64,000 nucleotides of DNA from positions 62,001-126,000 of the forward strand of contig NZ_CCDG010000024.1 of assembly GCF_000723885.1 (NCBI RefSeq), in the 5' to 3' direction. A program made the position numbers and the translations under genes. This DNA comes from Paenibacillus camerounensis (GTDB lineage Bacteria; Bacillota; Bacilli; Paenibacillales; Paenibacillaceae). Shown piece after piece: positions 56,529 to 64,000 of the stretch. The notes beneath the pieces are model-generated. The model did no database searches, was not told the origin of the DNA, and saw nothing but the letters and a program-made list of their open reading frames with translations. Every line of letters starts with the position of its first letter. Within the stretch, counting starts at the first letter, position 1.

Positions 56529-57062
56529 ATGAACGTTAATTCCAGGCGAGGGGTTATTTTGACGGCCGCATCCTTAATCATCAGAAGCCAGGGGGTAGAG
56601 AAGCTAACCCTTGAGGCGGTTGCCAGGGAGGCCGGCGTCAGTAAGGGAGGGCTGCTGCATCATTTTCCTAATAAGAATGCTTTGATTCAGGGGCTGGTGG
56701 AGGAGCTGACGGACGAATTCGTAACCGATGTCCAGGAGCGGGCAGCGGTTTCCGCTGTTAATCAAGGGAAATGGAGCCGGGCATACACGGAATCTGTGGC
56801 CTGTGATATCAAGGACGGGAACGGGATCAGCACGGCGCTGACTGCGGCGTTATTCAGCAAACCGGAACTGCTGGAGAAGCTGCAGGAGCAATATGCATTA
56901 TGGCAAAAAGACATTGAAAACGACGGGATCGACCCTGTGCGTTCAACCATAGTACGGCTGGCTGCCGACGGCCTGTGGTTCTCTGAAATGTTCAGCTTAG
57001 GGAAGCTGGATTCAGAGCTGCGTGAACAGGTCATACAGGAACTGCTCAAAATGACGGTGTAG
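56529..57062 (+). CDS. TetR family transcriptional regulator
   Basis: 177 residues: TetR HTH at about 8-55 (VEKLTLEAVAREAGVSKGGLLHHFPNKNAL) and a helical ligand domain. I chose the ATG at 56529, because GAGGTGA lies just before it; the GTG at 56520 is part of that site. It is the first gene of an operon with two small multidrug resistance genes and probably represses them. It has a palindromic operator in its own promoter. Confidence 0.9.
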   Translation: MNVNSRRGVILTAASLIIRSQGVEKLTLEAVAREAGVSKGGLLHHFPNKNALIQGLVEELTDEFVTDVQERAAVSAVNQGKWSRAYTESVACDIKDGNGISTALTAALFSKPELLEKLQEQYALWQKDIENDGIDPVRSTIVRLAADGLWFSEMFSLGKLDSELREQVIQELLKMTV

Positions 57063-57075
57063 GAGGAAAAGAATT

Positions 57076-57405
57076 GTGAACCCCTTTGTGTTATTGGCTT
57101 TTGCCATTGTGTCAGAGGTCTGCGGCAGCTCGCTGCTCAAATTATCCAACGGCTTCAGACGGCTATATCCATCTCTTGGGGTGGTAATTGGACTCGGCTC
57201 TGCGTTTTATTTTCTGTCGCTGGCGCTGCAGTCGATTTCACTCGGAACGGCTTATGCGATCTGGTCCGGGGCAGGGACGGCTTTAACGGCGATGGTCGGA
57301 GTCTTCTTTTATAAAGAAAGGCTTAACCGAAAAAAAATATTGGGACTGCTGCTGATCATCGGCGGTGTCATTACACTGAAGCTTGCTACAGGCGGAGCGC
57401 ATTGA
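57076..57405 (+). CDS. Small multidrug resistance (SMR) protein, first of pair
   Basis: 109 residues, four transmembrane helices, with the essential membrane Glu at position 14 (IVSEVCGSSLLKLS) and the GTAYAIWSGAGTA motif. SMR proteins export cationic drugs or guanidinium by proton antiport. The GTG start follows AGGAGGAA. The C terminus is followed at once by the second SMR gene; such pairs act as heterodimers (EbrAB, YkkCD type). No guanidine riboswitch is seen upstream. Confidence 0.92.
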   Translation: MNPFVLLAFAIVSEVCGSSLLKLSNGFRRLYPSLGVVIGLGSAFYFLSLALQSISLGTAYAIWSGAGTALTAMVGVFFYKERLNRKKILGLLLIIGGVITLKLATGGAH

Positions 57406-57441
57406 TTGATTCTACGGGCAAAGAAGAGGATGGGGATTGAA

Positions 57442-57789
57442 TTGAAAAGTTACATGTACCTGGCTATGGCCATCTGCTTTGAAATATTCGGGACAACGAT
57501 GCTTAAGCTATCGGACGGGTTCACGAATCTGCTGCCGGGTCTCGGGGTCGTTGTGGGGATGGGGTTATCTTTTTTCTGCTTATCCATGAGTCTGCGGGTT
57601 ATTCCGCTCAGCTTCGCGTATGCAGTCTGGTCAGGCGTCGGGACGGCCATTACAGCTTTGCTCGGTGTGGTGGTGTGGGGCGATCCATTCACCTTTGTAT
57701 CTTTCCTCGGAATCGCGGCTATTATCGGCGGTGTAGTGCTGCTCAATTCATCTAATCAGCCGGAAAAAGCACCCCAGGGGCAGCTGTGA
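57442..57789 (+). CDS. Small multidrug resistance (SMR) protein, second of pair
   Basis: 115 residues, four transmembrane helices, with CFEIFGTTMLKLSDGF and FAYAVWSGVGTA. I chose the TTG at 57442, which follows GAGGATGGGGA and puts the essential Glu at position 14, as in the first SMR gene; a TTG at 57406 directly after the previous stop and an ATG at 57430 are also in frame. The partner of the preceding gene in a probable heterodimeric pump. Confidence 0.88.
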   Translation: MKSYMYLAMAICFEIFGTTMLKLSDGFTNLLPGLGVVVGMGLSFFCLSMSLRVIPLSFAYAVWSGVGTAITALLGVVVWGDPFTFVSFLGIAAIIGGVVLLNSSNQPEKAPQGQL

Positions 57790-57813
57790 GTTCATTAGAA
57801 CATGGAGGGATCT

Positions 57814-57982
57814 ATGGTGCATGACCTGGAGAAAGAATTGAGGGACATTTGTATAGCCCTTACTGTGAAGCAGCAGATTCCACGTACAAAGTAAATATTC
57901 TAACAATGAAGCCGGTCTTATAAAAGAATATCATGAATTAAATCAAAAGTTAGTTCGCGTTTTCGGCAATTACAATATTTAG
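57814..57982 (+). pseudogene. Possible small frameshifted gene remnant
   Basis: An ATG with GGAGGG upstream opens 26 codons (MVHDLEKELRDICIALTVKQ...) and stops at 57894. In the next frame, from 57890, 30 codons continue (ending AGLIKEYHELNQKLVRVFG...) to a TAG at 57982. The two parts look like halves of one helical protein of about 56 residues. I do not recognise it; a one-base indel near 57889 would join them. Confidence 0.35.
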
Positions 57983-57992
57983 TTAGGAAAAG

Positions 57993-58040
57993 AAACTCCG
58001 AAACCCACTGCATAAGCGGGTATACGGAGTTCTTTTTTTT
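57993..58040. terminator. Bidirectional terminator
   Basis: AACTCCG and ACCC pair with GGGT and CGGAGTT, followed by eight T residues on the + strand. It separates the SMR region from the converging kinase gene. Confidence 0.88.
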
Positions 58041-58051
58041 AGAGATTAAAA

Positions 58052-59068
58052 TCAGCTCAGAACAGGAGTGTTCTTCATTTCATAGATTTTTTGAAGCGTC
58101 TGGAGATTTAGCGCCTTCCCGTCCTCGTCCTTTGCATGCAGATACCCTTCCACAAGCCTGTACCCGAATATGATCAGGATCAGCTCGCAGACGCAATGAT
58201 CTTCCACTCGGGGAGCATCCGCATACTCTGCAAAACCTCTATAATACGCAGGTATGCATCGCTGGTAATATTCGATCATGTAATCAAGATCCACTTCGTC
58301 GGCAAGCAGGCTGGCGATGTCTTCGCCCAGATAACCCCATCCCGAGGTATCCCAGTCGATAAGCGCGATTGTCCCGCCTCTGTTGATGATATTGGTTACC
58401 CAGAAATCCCGGTGGCACAGCACAAGAGGCAGTTGTTCAATACGGGCGAATATCGCCTCTGCGTGCCCGTCAAGGTCAATAAGCATTTGCCGCACGTGCT
58501 GCGGAAATTCACAATTCTCCGAACGGATATAGTCGTAGACGACCGGCCAAGACCGGTAATGCAGGTACGTGTTCTTCATAAGATCTGCCCGGCTAAGGTT
58601 GGTCAGACTCTCCAGCACAGCAGGTTGCTCCGCATACAGCTTCCCCTGATAACGCCCTAACTCCAGTGCGGCCTGCTCATACATATCACCAGTTAAGTCT
58701 AAACCGGATACTCCATCGATATATTCCAGCCACAGCTGAAATTCATCCTGCTCGGCATTCATTTCCGCGTAATAACAAGTCGGCCAGCGAAAGGTATCCG
58801 AAAAAGTCACTCCCAAATCAGATGAATAGAGATCATACTCCCGGCGCCATGAACCCGGATCACCGAAGCGCTCCCATTTTTTCTGGATTTTCAGCACAAC
58901 ACGGTACGGCAGTTTCTCTCCTTCAGAGGTTTCGGCGGTTCCTGTTACCAAATTTACATTCCCTACCGTTCCGCCATGCAGAGACTTAGTAGTGAAGTCT
59001 GCTGAGATAATCTCCTTCTTGAACTGCTGGCTTAAGACATATGTTAATGTTTCGTTAGTAATCTTCAT
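58052..59068 (-). CDS. Aminoglycoside phosphotransferase (APH)-like kinase
   Basis: 338 residues of the protein-kinase-like APH superfamily. The catalytic loop is LCHRDFWVTNII (HxDxxxxN) and the metal motif ALIDWDTSGWG. The N-terminal lobe has RVVLKIQKKWE with the expected Lys. The substrate is unknown; it may be an antibiotic, a sugar or choline-like compound. I chose the ATG at 59068 because it makes an ATGA overlap with the upstream rsgA remnant and is well spaced from GGGGG; an in-frame ATG lies at 59077. Confidence 0.8.
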   Translation of the reverse strand: MKITNETLTYVLSQQFKKEIISADFTTKSLHGGTVGNVNLVTGTAETSEGEKLPYRVVLKIQKKWERFGDPGSWRREYDLYSSDLGVTFSDTFRWPTCYYAEMNAEQDEFQLWLEYIDGVSGLDLTGDMYEQAALELGRYQGKLYAEQPAVLESLTNLSRADLMKNTYLHYRSWPVVYDYIRSENCEFPQHVRQMLIDLDGHAEAIFARIEQLPLVLCHRDFWVTNIINRGGTIALIDWDTSGWGYLGEDIASLLADEVDLDYMIEYYQRCIPAYYRGFAEYADAPRVEDHCVCELILIIFGYRLVEGYLHAKDEDGKALNLQTLQKIYEMKNTPVLS

Positions 59069-59870
59069 TTTTTCCATCCCCCATTTTTCCTAGTTTGTTT
59101 GCCTTGCATGGCAGTCATTTTGTCACGGGCCCGTTTGCTGATGAGGTAACCCGTCCTGTCCTGGACATATTTGTGCTCTTGCTGCTGTGTAAGATAATGC
59201 TCCCAGCGTTCACGCGGCAACGAACCGTCTTTCAGTGCGGCGAGAACGGCACAGCCTGGCTCAGCCTGATGACGGCAGTCGGCAAAACGGCATGTTCCAA
59301 ACCATTCCTCCACATCACCAAAGCTTGCATGTATACCTTCACCGGCCTCAAAAAGCCCAAGCTCACGCATGCCAGGCGTATCAATAACCATCTTACCGGA
59401 GGGGAGCATGAACAACTGACGGTGTGTTGTCGTATGCCGCCCCCTGCTGTCAATTTCCCGGATTGCCTGGACCTTCATTACATCCTGTTCCATCAGCGCA
59501 TTTAGCACGAAGTCAGGATAAATACATAATCAAAGTTGGTTGCGACAACCTGCTCCCGGATGGTCTTGGTGAAGCCTGCGGCATGCCCGGAGTAATCAGC
59601 GCGTGAGAACTTGGACCGGCGGGGGAGTACCGTACCGATGAGTGAATCTCCATTCCCGTTGTACTGCAGCAGGACGAAATCACCGACACACGGATAATCT
59701 GAACGCGTATCCGCACTGTGATAAAAGGCTCCTTTGAGCACCGCTGTAACTTCACCGCGTCCGGTCATAACAGTAAAACGCTCACGCCGCAGCTCCGTCA
59801 CTCTGCCGGGTATTAATCCTTCTTGAATATCTTCTGTTTCAATATAGCCATAGGTTTTTAAATCAATCAT
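59065..59870 (-). pseudogene. RsgA-like ribosome GTPase, internally deleted and frameshifted
   Basis: The N-terminal part (59870 down to 59502) is the RsgA OB-fold, ending NFDYVFILTS, then a stop. The next frame continues at once with LNALMEQDVM and the rest: RGRHTTTH (G2), DTPGMREL (G3), and the zinc domain with CRFADCRHQAEPGC. About 100 residues holding the G4 (KxD), G5 and G1 (GxxGxGKS) motifs are missing at the junction near 59505. It cannot bind GTP and is probably dead. The intact chromosomal rsgA is expected elsewhere. Confidence 0.88.
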
Positions 59871-59890
59871 GTTTGTGTGGTTAGCTCCTT

Positions 59891-59989
59891 TTATGTTGTT
59901 TTTTGGACGCAAAAATGCCGCGGACCAGCAGCCTCTAAAGAAGCTGCTGATACACGGCATAAGAACGCACCTAAAGAGACGATCCTCAT
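59891..59989 (-). promoter_or_regulatory. Candidate leader ORF overlapping a terminator, before the rsgA-like gene
   Basis: On the minus strand an ATG at 59989 opens 32 codons, starting MRIVSLGAF and ending at a TAA (59893-59891), 20 bases before the rsgA-like start. The ORF runs through a hairpin, ATGCCG...AGCAGC with GCTGCT...CGGCAT (59960-59915), followed by TTTTT. Such a layout is typical of ribosome-mediated attenuators. The ribosome binding site is weak, and the rest of the 370-base gap (59990-60241) holds nothing I can name. Confidence 0.4.
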
Positions 59990-60241
59990 CGTATCCTGTA
60001 AACAGCAATTTTCACGAAAGGTTACTTTGGATGGCATCACAAAGAATACGGGCATTCTCCCGCGTTGTTCGTGAATGCCTGATATTCGATTCTAAGACGA
60101 AACCACCCTATAAGTAGCTGCCACTAAAATCACATCCCCCTTCGTGTACGGAACTTGCTTATCACTAAGCTTTCTTTAAGTTATCCTATTATGGGAAAAT
60201 ATTCAATGTACTAGATGATTATAATTAAATTGCACATTTGC

Positions 60242-61624
60242 TCAAAAAGTATAAGCATGTCCTCCAACGTCTGCCCAGGCCAGCGTCCCGTCCGGCATCC
60301 ATCCCAGCAGAACGCCTGCCGCCACGAATGTTATGGTCCGTTCATTGCTGTCATACAGCCGGATTGTACCTGTACCTGACGTGTATGCTGCGAACCTGCC
60401 GTCCGGCGACCACTTGAGCGTAGTCAGAAGGTAGTAGTCCTGCTGCCGCTCATGCTCCCATATATCCTCTTTAACCTGCTTCGTAATCTGTTCATCCAGG
60501 AGGACGTTAGAAGTTCCGCTGCCGGTGTCAAAACGGATTTTGCCAAGCGGATTGTCCTCCCCGTTGTCTCCAGGGAGTATCAGGATCGTATTGTCCTCCC
60601 AGCTCAGCGTATATACGGACAGGAAGCCGTCACTGTGTGAGAGGAAAGCTGCGTTTTCCCGGGACAACAGCGTAGTTCCCTTTTGATCCAATACCAGCAA
60701 ATCTGCTCCGGGGCCAATGTAGTCATCATGTGCGTACAACACAGCAATACGTGTGCCGTCTGGTGATGAGGACATGCCATAGACCGGTTTATCAAAAACA
60801 TGCAGCTTCTTGCGGGTGAAATCCTTCAAGTCTACCCGGTACAGCGTTTTGTTGCCCGATACCATATAAGTGAAGCCGGGATAGAAACGGTCGGAATACA
60901 TTTCATGATAACCATAGTCGTTGCCGTAAGCTCCTTCCTCCGGGGGAAAAGAAGGGATCGTAAGCTCAAGGCCTGTCATAGCCTGAACCAGATGATGCTC
61001 TTCATGTCCATAGAACAGAAAGGAAGGTACCGAGTATTCCTGGTTATCGACGGCTTTGACCCAGCCCGTATTCCAGACGGGAATCATCCGCTGAGTGCCG
61101 GATACAATGCCTTTGAAATGTATACTACCCTGATCAGATAGAGATCTCACAACGACAGTATTGCGGTACGGCTGTTCTATGCTCGCATAGCTTCGGCCAT
61201 CTGCGGTGACGGCTTCATCCAGATTGAAGGTCCCGGACCAGGCGTTATCCTCGTCCATCTGCAGACGAATCTGCACAAACCTTGGTGACTCCCATTCCAG
61301 CGTATAACTGAACGCTGTCTGCGGATTGCTGGTCTGCAAGCTTTTTTCCAGTGCGGACTCCAGTGATGCTTGGTCCATATCGGCATTGGACTTTACCTGC
61401 ACCACTTGTCCGTATCCTTCCAGGCTTTTCATCTGCTCGATATAGAGAAAAGGCTCCTCCGGGCTTAAGGATGCCGTAGCTGAAGATGTGGCCGCCGGAG
61501 CTGCAGCTGACTGGGGCGTTGCCGAATCAGGGGGCGGAGAAATATCCGCTTGTTCTGCTGAAGGGGTCTTCTGACATCCTGCGAGCATAACAGACGCCAG
61601 CACAATAACTTTCAAATAACGCAT
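60242..61624 (-). CDS. Lipoprotein with beta-propeller-like repeats, unknown function
   Basis: 460 residues. A lipoprotein signal peptide ends in the lipobox LAGC (residues 15-18), followed by an acidic Pro/Ala/Ser/Thr linker. The C-terminal half has repeated segments such as YGMSSSPDGTRIAVLY and LKWSPDGRFAAYTS, typical of WD40/TolB-like propellers. The ATG at 61624 is chosen because GGAGG lies just before it and gives a proper signal peptide. Function unknown. Confidence 0.8.
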   Translation of the reverse strand: MRYLKVIVLASVMLAGCQKTPSAEQADISPPPDSATPQSAAAPAATSSATASLSPEEPFLYIEQMKSLEGYGQVVQVKSNADMDQASLESALEKSLQTSNPQTAFSYTLEWESPRFVQIRLQMDEDNAWSGTFNLDEAVTADGRSYASIEQPYRNTVVVRSLSDQGSIHFKGIVSGTQRMIPVWNTGWVKAVDNQEYSVPSFLFYGHEEHHLVQAMTGLELTIPSFPPEEGAYGNDYGYHEMYSDRFYPGFTYMVSGNKTLYRVDLKDFTRKKLHVFDKPVYGMSSSPDGTRIAVLYAHDDYIGPGADLLVLDQKGTTLLSRENAAFLSHSDGFLSVYTLSWEDNTILILPGDNGEDNPLGKIRFDTGSGTSNVLLDEQITKQVKEDIWEHERQQDYYLLTTLKWSPDGRFAAYTSGTGTIRLYDSNERTITFVAAGVLLGWMPDGTLAWADVGGHAYTF

Positions 61625-61820
61625 ATATACCTCCATACCGGAATAGTTAGAGTTTTCCATATTAATATGGACGTTGTTTAAGCGGATAAGTTGCTGAGGC
61701 TGACCATTTAACAGGGCTGCTTGACAGGATATTATTCGTGAGCACATTGACTAGCCGGGAGGCAGCAACGTATAATTTTTCCAAATGTGCTGTAAAGTAT
61801 AATGTTAAAGGGGATTTATT

Positions 61821-62471
61821 ATGATGCGCTTTTTGGGAAAACTATTCATTTATTTCGTGATATTTGTGTTTGCGGTGATAATGGCGGCAAATGGTTATTC
61901 ACCCATTCTGACAGTAGGGATTGCTTTAACGGTTTCCCTAATTGGTTATATGATCCTATTTGTTTATCCTTTTGTTTTGGAAAAGCGTGTGGAACGGGTG
62001 GAAGACTTTTTACTTAGACACAAACACAAACCTGGGGTTTATATTCATTATGTTGTAGCGAACAGGCTTGATGACGAAGCAAAAACGACTATGGATAAGC
62101 TGATGACAAAATATAAGCACTCAAGGGCATTGGCTACTTACAAGGCGGCTTACGGGCTTTACTGCAAGGATATGGATGCTATTAGAACAGCCGTGCCATA
62201 CATACGCTATGCTGATTACCGGGCTTACTATGCAACGCTTCTACTGATAGAGGACGGCAAAAGTACTGAGGCGCGTGAACATCTGGAGTCTATTAAAAAG
62301 CGGTGGATGAGATCGGCACTGCTCGCAGAAGTGGAACGCAAATCGGGAGACATTGAAGCCGCAGTCAAACACGCCAGGGAAGCAGTGGATACATCGGGAG
62401 GCGCCCAACGTTATGTGTTACATAAGGAATATGAAAGAACGTTACCGCAGGCGGTTGAGCGCGTATCTTGA
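61821..62471 (+). CDS. Membrane protein with C-terminal helical repeats, unknown
   Basis: 216 residues: two transmembrane helices (about 7-25 and 30-53), then a soluble helical part with TPR-like features (YKAAYGLYCKDMDAIRTA; GDIEAAVKHAREAVDTSGG). I do not recognise a family. AAAGGGGA precedes the ATG. It is followed 18 bases later by the interrupted gene at 62490, probably one operon. Confidence 0.75.
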   Translation: MMRFLGKLFIYFVIFVFAVIMAANGYSPILTVGIALTVSLIGYMILFVYPFVLEKRVERVEDFLLRHKHKPGVYIHYVVANRLDDEAKTTMDKLMTKYKHSRALATYKAAYGLYCKDMDAIRTAVPYIRYADYRAYYATLLLIEDGKSTEAREHLESIKKRWMRSALLAEVERKSGDIEAAVKHAREAVDTSGGAQRYVLHKEYERTLPQAVERVS

Positions 62472-62489
62472 GTCTGGAGGAAGTAAAGC

Positions 62490-62969
62490 ATGAGGAAAAC
62501 AGAATGGATCAAAGTACTCTTGGCATTATCGCTAATCGGCCATGCGGCAATATTTATTCATCATAAGACTGAAAGTCAGAGACAAGCACTAAGATATGAG
62601 CTGTTGAATGCATACATTTACCGCGATTTAGCCCAACTGGAAATGACTATTCAATATCAAATGGATAACAACTGGGTAAGCGAACCCCTCGTTCCTCAGA
62701 AATTGGATGATGCCATTGATTCCGTTATCCTGCATATGGGAATGGAACAAGACGATGATAAGGAAGCGGTTCTCTGAACATTACATGATTTCTTAAATGC
62801 ATTCAGAGTCGGCGACGAGATCTTATCGGTTAGCTTAACGGATGAGCAGCGGGCTGATTACATTGATTTAGGGGAGAAGCTGCGCTTCAGCGGATGGAAT
62901 TACGGTGTAGGGTACGACACGAAGTGGGAGGTTTTTGAAGCAAAGGTAGAGGCGCTTGTGGGGGAATAG
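62490..62969 (+). pseudogene. Small membrane-anchored protein gene interrupted by an in-frame TGA
   Basis: The frame opens with an ATG (GGAGG upstream) and a transmembrane helix (residues 8-24). A TGA at 62775-62777 stops it after 95 residues, but the same frame continues for another 63 sensible codons (LHDFLNAFRVGDEI..., then SGWNYGVGYDTKWEVFEAKV) to a TAG at 62969. The two parts read as one protein of about 158 residues split by a nonsense codon. Function unknown; it is adjacent to the membrane protein gene at 61821. Confidence 0.75.
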
Positions 62970-63006
62970 AAACACTCAAAAAATGAAAGGCTTTTGATGA
63001 GTGTTT
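62970..63006. terminator. Hairpin after the interrupted gene
   Basis: AAACACTCA pairs perfectly with TGAGTGTTT across a 19-base loop. No T-run follows, so it is only a possible terminator. Confidence 0.4.
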
Positions 63007-63160
63007 GCTGGGTGGATTCGTTGAAGGTTTACTTCGGTGAACCGTATCATAAGTAGGGGCAAGTTTGTGTAGTGAAAAATTCATTAATAGTAGTATAATA
63101 GGAATTATAATTTTTTGGAATTATTGTTTAAAATTTAATATTTGTTTTGGGGGAATAACT

Positions 63161-64000
63161 ATGGCTACTAGTCTATGTTTTTTTAACAATAAAGGTGGTG
63201 TTGGTAAAACAACGTTAACCTGCAACATTGCTTCATATATAGCTACTGTACATCAAAAAAGGGTTCTTGTTGTAGATACAGATCCTCAATGTAACGCAAC
63301 CCAATATATCTTGTCATTTGATGAGACAGAAGATCTTTTTGGGTCTAAGTCAGAGAACACAGTGTTAGATGTAATCCTTCCTCTTGAAGAAGGAAATGCA
63401 AATATTAATATTGATGTTGTCCCAGTAAAAAAAGAATTCAATAGATTTAATGTTGATTTATTACCTGGTCATCCTAAGATCGCACTTTTTGAAGATAAGT
63501 TTAGTAGAGCATGGTTAGATCTTAATAATGACATCGGTTCATTAAGAACGACAAATTGGTGTTATCAATTAAACTCTTACTTTTCAGATGAATATGACAT
63601 CATAATATATGATGTAGGTCCAAGTTTAGGCGCACTAAATAGAACTATTCTGCTGGGTTGCGATTATTTTGTAAGTCCAATGGGATGTGATACGTTTAGT
63701 ATTATGGGAATAAACAACATTTCAGATTGGTTAAGAGATTGGCATGCATTGTACTCAGCAAATTTTAAATTTATAAAGGAAAGAAAGACTGAACTAGTTG
63801 AAAAGTATAAAGATGATTTAGTGAACAGTATTGATACTCAATCTAAATTCATTGGATATACTATTCAACAATATATAGTCACTAAAAGTGCGGGTAGTAG
63901 AGCAAGACCTACAAAAGCATTTGAAAAAATATTAGAAAAAATACCAGGTGAAGTATCTGATAATTTAAATACCTTTACACCAGGTAAATTAGATAAGAAT
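63161..64000 (+). CDS. ParA/MinD-type ATPase, C-terminus beyond window
   Basis: An open frame of at least 280 codons that runs off the window. The deviant Walker A motif NNKGGVGKTTLTCNIA is at residues 9-24, VLVVDTDPQCNATQY follows near 45, and IIIYDVGPSLGALNR near 150 is the ParA-type switch region. Members move plasmids or chromosomes, or act as ATPase parts of other systems including some mobile and defence loci. GGGGGAATA precedes the ATG, and TATAAT-like boxes lie near 63095-63110. Base composition is far more AT-rich than the rest of the window. Confidence 0.85.
   Translation, partial: MATSLCFFNNKGGVGKTTLTCNIASYIATVHQKRVLVVDTDPQCNATQYILSFDETEDLFGSKSENTVLDVILPLEEGNANINIDVVPVKKEFNRFNVDLLPGHPKIALFEDKFSRAWLDLNNDIGSLRTTNWCYQLNSYFSDEYDIIIYDVGPSLGALNRTILLGCDYFVSPMGCDTFSIMGINNISDWLRDWHALYSANFKFIKERKTELVEKYKDDLVNSIDTQSKFIGYTIQQYIVTKSAGSRARPTKAFEKILEKIPGEVSDNLNTFTPGKLDKN

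Noticed and set aside
56343..57075. Guanidine riboswitch before the SMR pair
   Set aside because: The space before the operon holds only a terminator, the promoter and the palindromic operator.
59869..60117. 82-codon plus-strand frame upstream of the rsgA-like gene
   Set aside because: It lies in the leader region of the opposite-strand gene, overlaps the hairpin and has no ribosome binding site or family features.

Overview
The window is a chromosomal segment from a spore-forming, low-to-mid G+C Gram-positive bacterium of the Paenibacillus type. This is judged from protein sequences, the sporulation genes (dpaA/dpaB, spoIIIE, sleB, spoVS), TTG/GTG starts behind strong Shine-Dalgarno sequences, and a gene order that follows the Bacillus subtilis nusA-to-spoVS region. 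No database search was possible; the assignment rests on recognition.

1-43 kb is a conserved core. It runs: nusA(end)-rnpM-ylxQ-infB-rbfA-nrnA-truB-ribF (translation/RNA operon); rpsO and pnp; ylxY-ymxG-dut; an S41 peptidase on the other strand; dpaA-dpaB-dapG-dapA (dipicolinate and lysine pathway); an RNase J gene; an ECF sigma factor with its anti-sigma factor; tepA-ylzJ-spoIIIE; sleB; ymfF-ymfH-ymfI-ymfJ-ymfK-rodZ; a YajQ family gene; pgsA-cinA-recA-recX; rny-ymdB-spoVS; a dipeptidase and pduL. Many RNA-decay players sit here together (PNPase, RNase J, RNase Y, NrnA, the RNase P modulator RnpM, and the RNase Y-linked YmdB).

43-63 kb is more individual: a DEAD-box helicase with a repetitive basic tail, a repeat-bearing 760-base gap, a second dapA-like gene divergent from a LysR regulator, a frameshifted acetyltransferase, an MBL hydrolase, htpG behind a perfect CIRCE element, a LysR gene divergent from a heterodimeric ABC exporter, a TetR-SMR efflux operon, an aminoglycoside-phosphotransferase-like kinase coupled to an internally deleted rsgA copy, a lipoprotein, and two small membrane-protein genes, one with an in-frame stop. 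Four genes here look broken, in contrast to the intact core.

The last 850 bases become very AT-rich and open a ParA-type ATPase that runs off the window; this is probably the edge of an accessory island.

Regulatory sites that can be read directly include a LexA box at recA, CIRCE at htpG, candidate SigH, SigG and SigK promoters at spoVS, sleB and dpaA, an autoregulatory-looking ECF promoter, a palindromic operator inside the tetR promoter, and many intrinsic terminators. The most notable points are an apparent ATT start codon for ymdB, an attenuator-like leader before rny, a leader ORF overlapping a terminator before the broken rsgA copy, and the AT-rich ParA edge. I did not see a clear, complete, previously undescribed multi-gene system inside the window.
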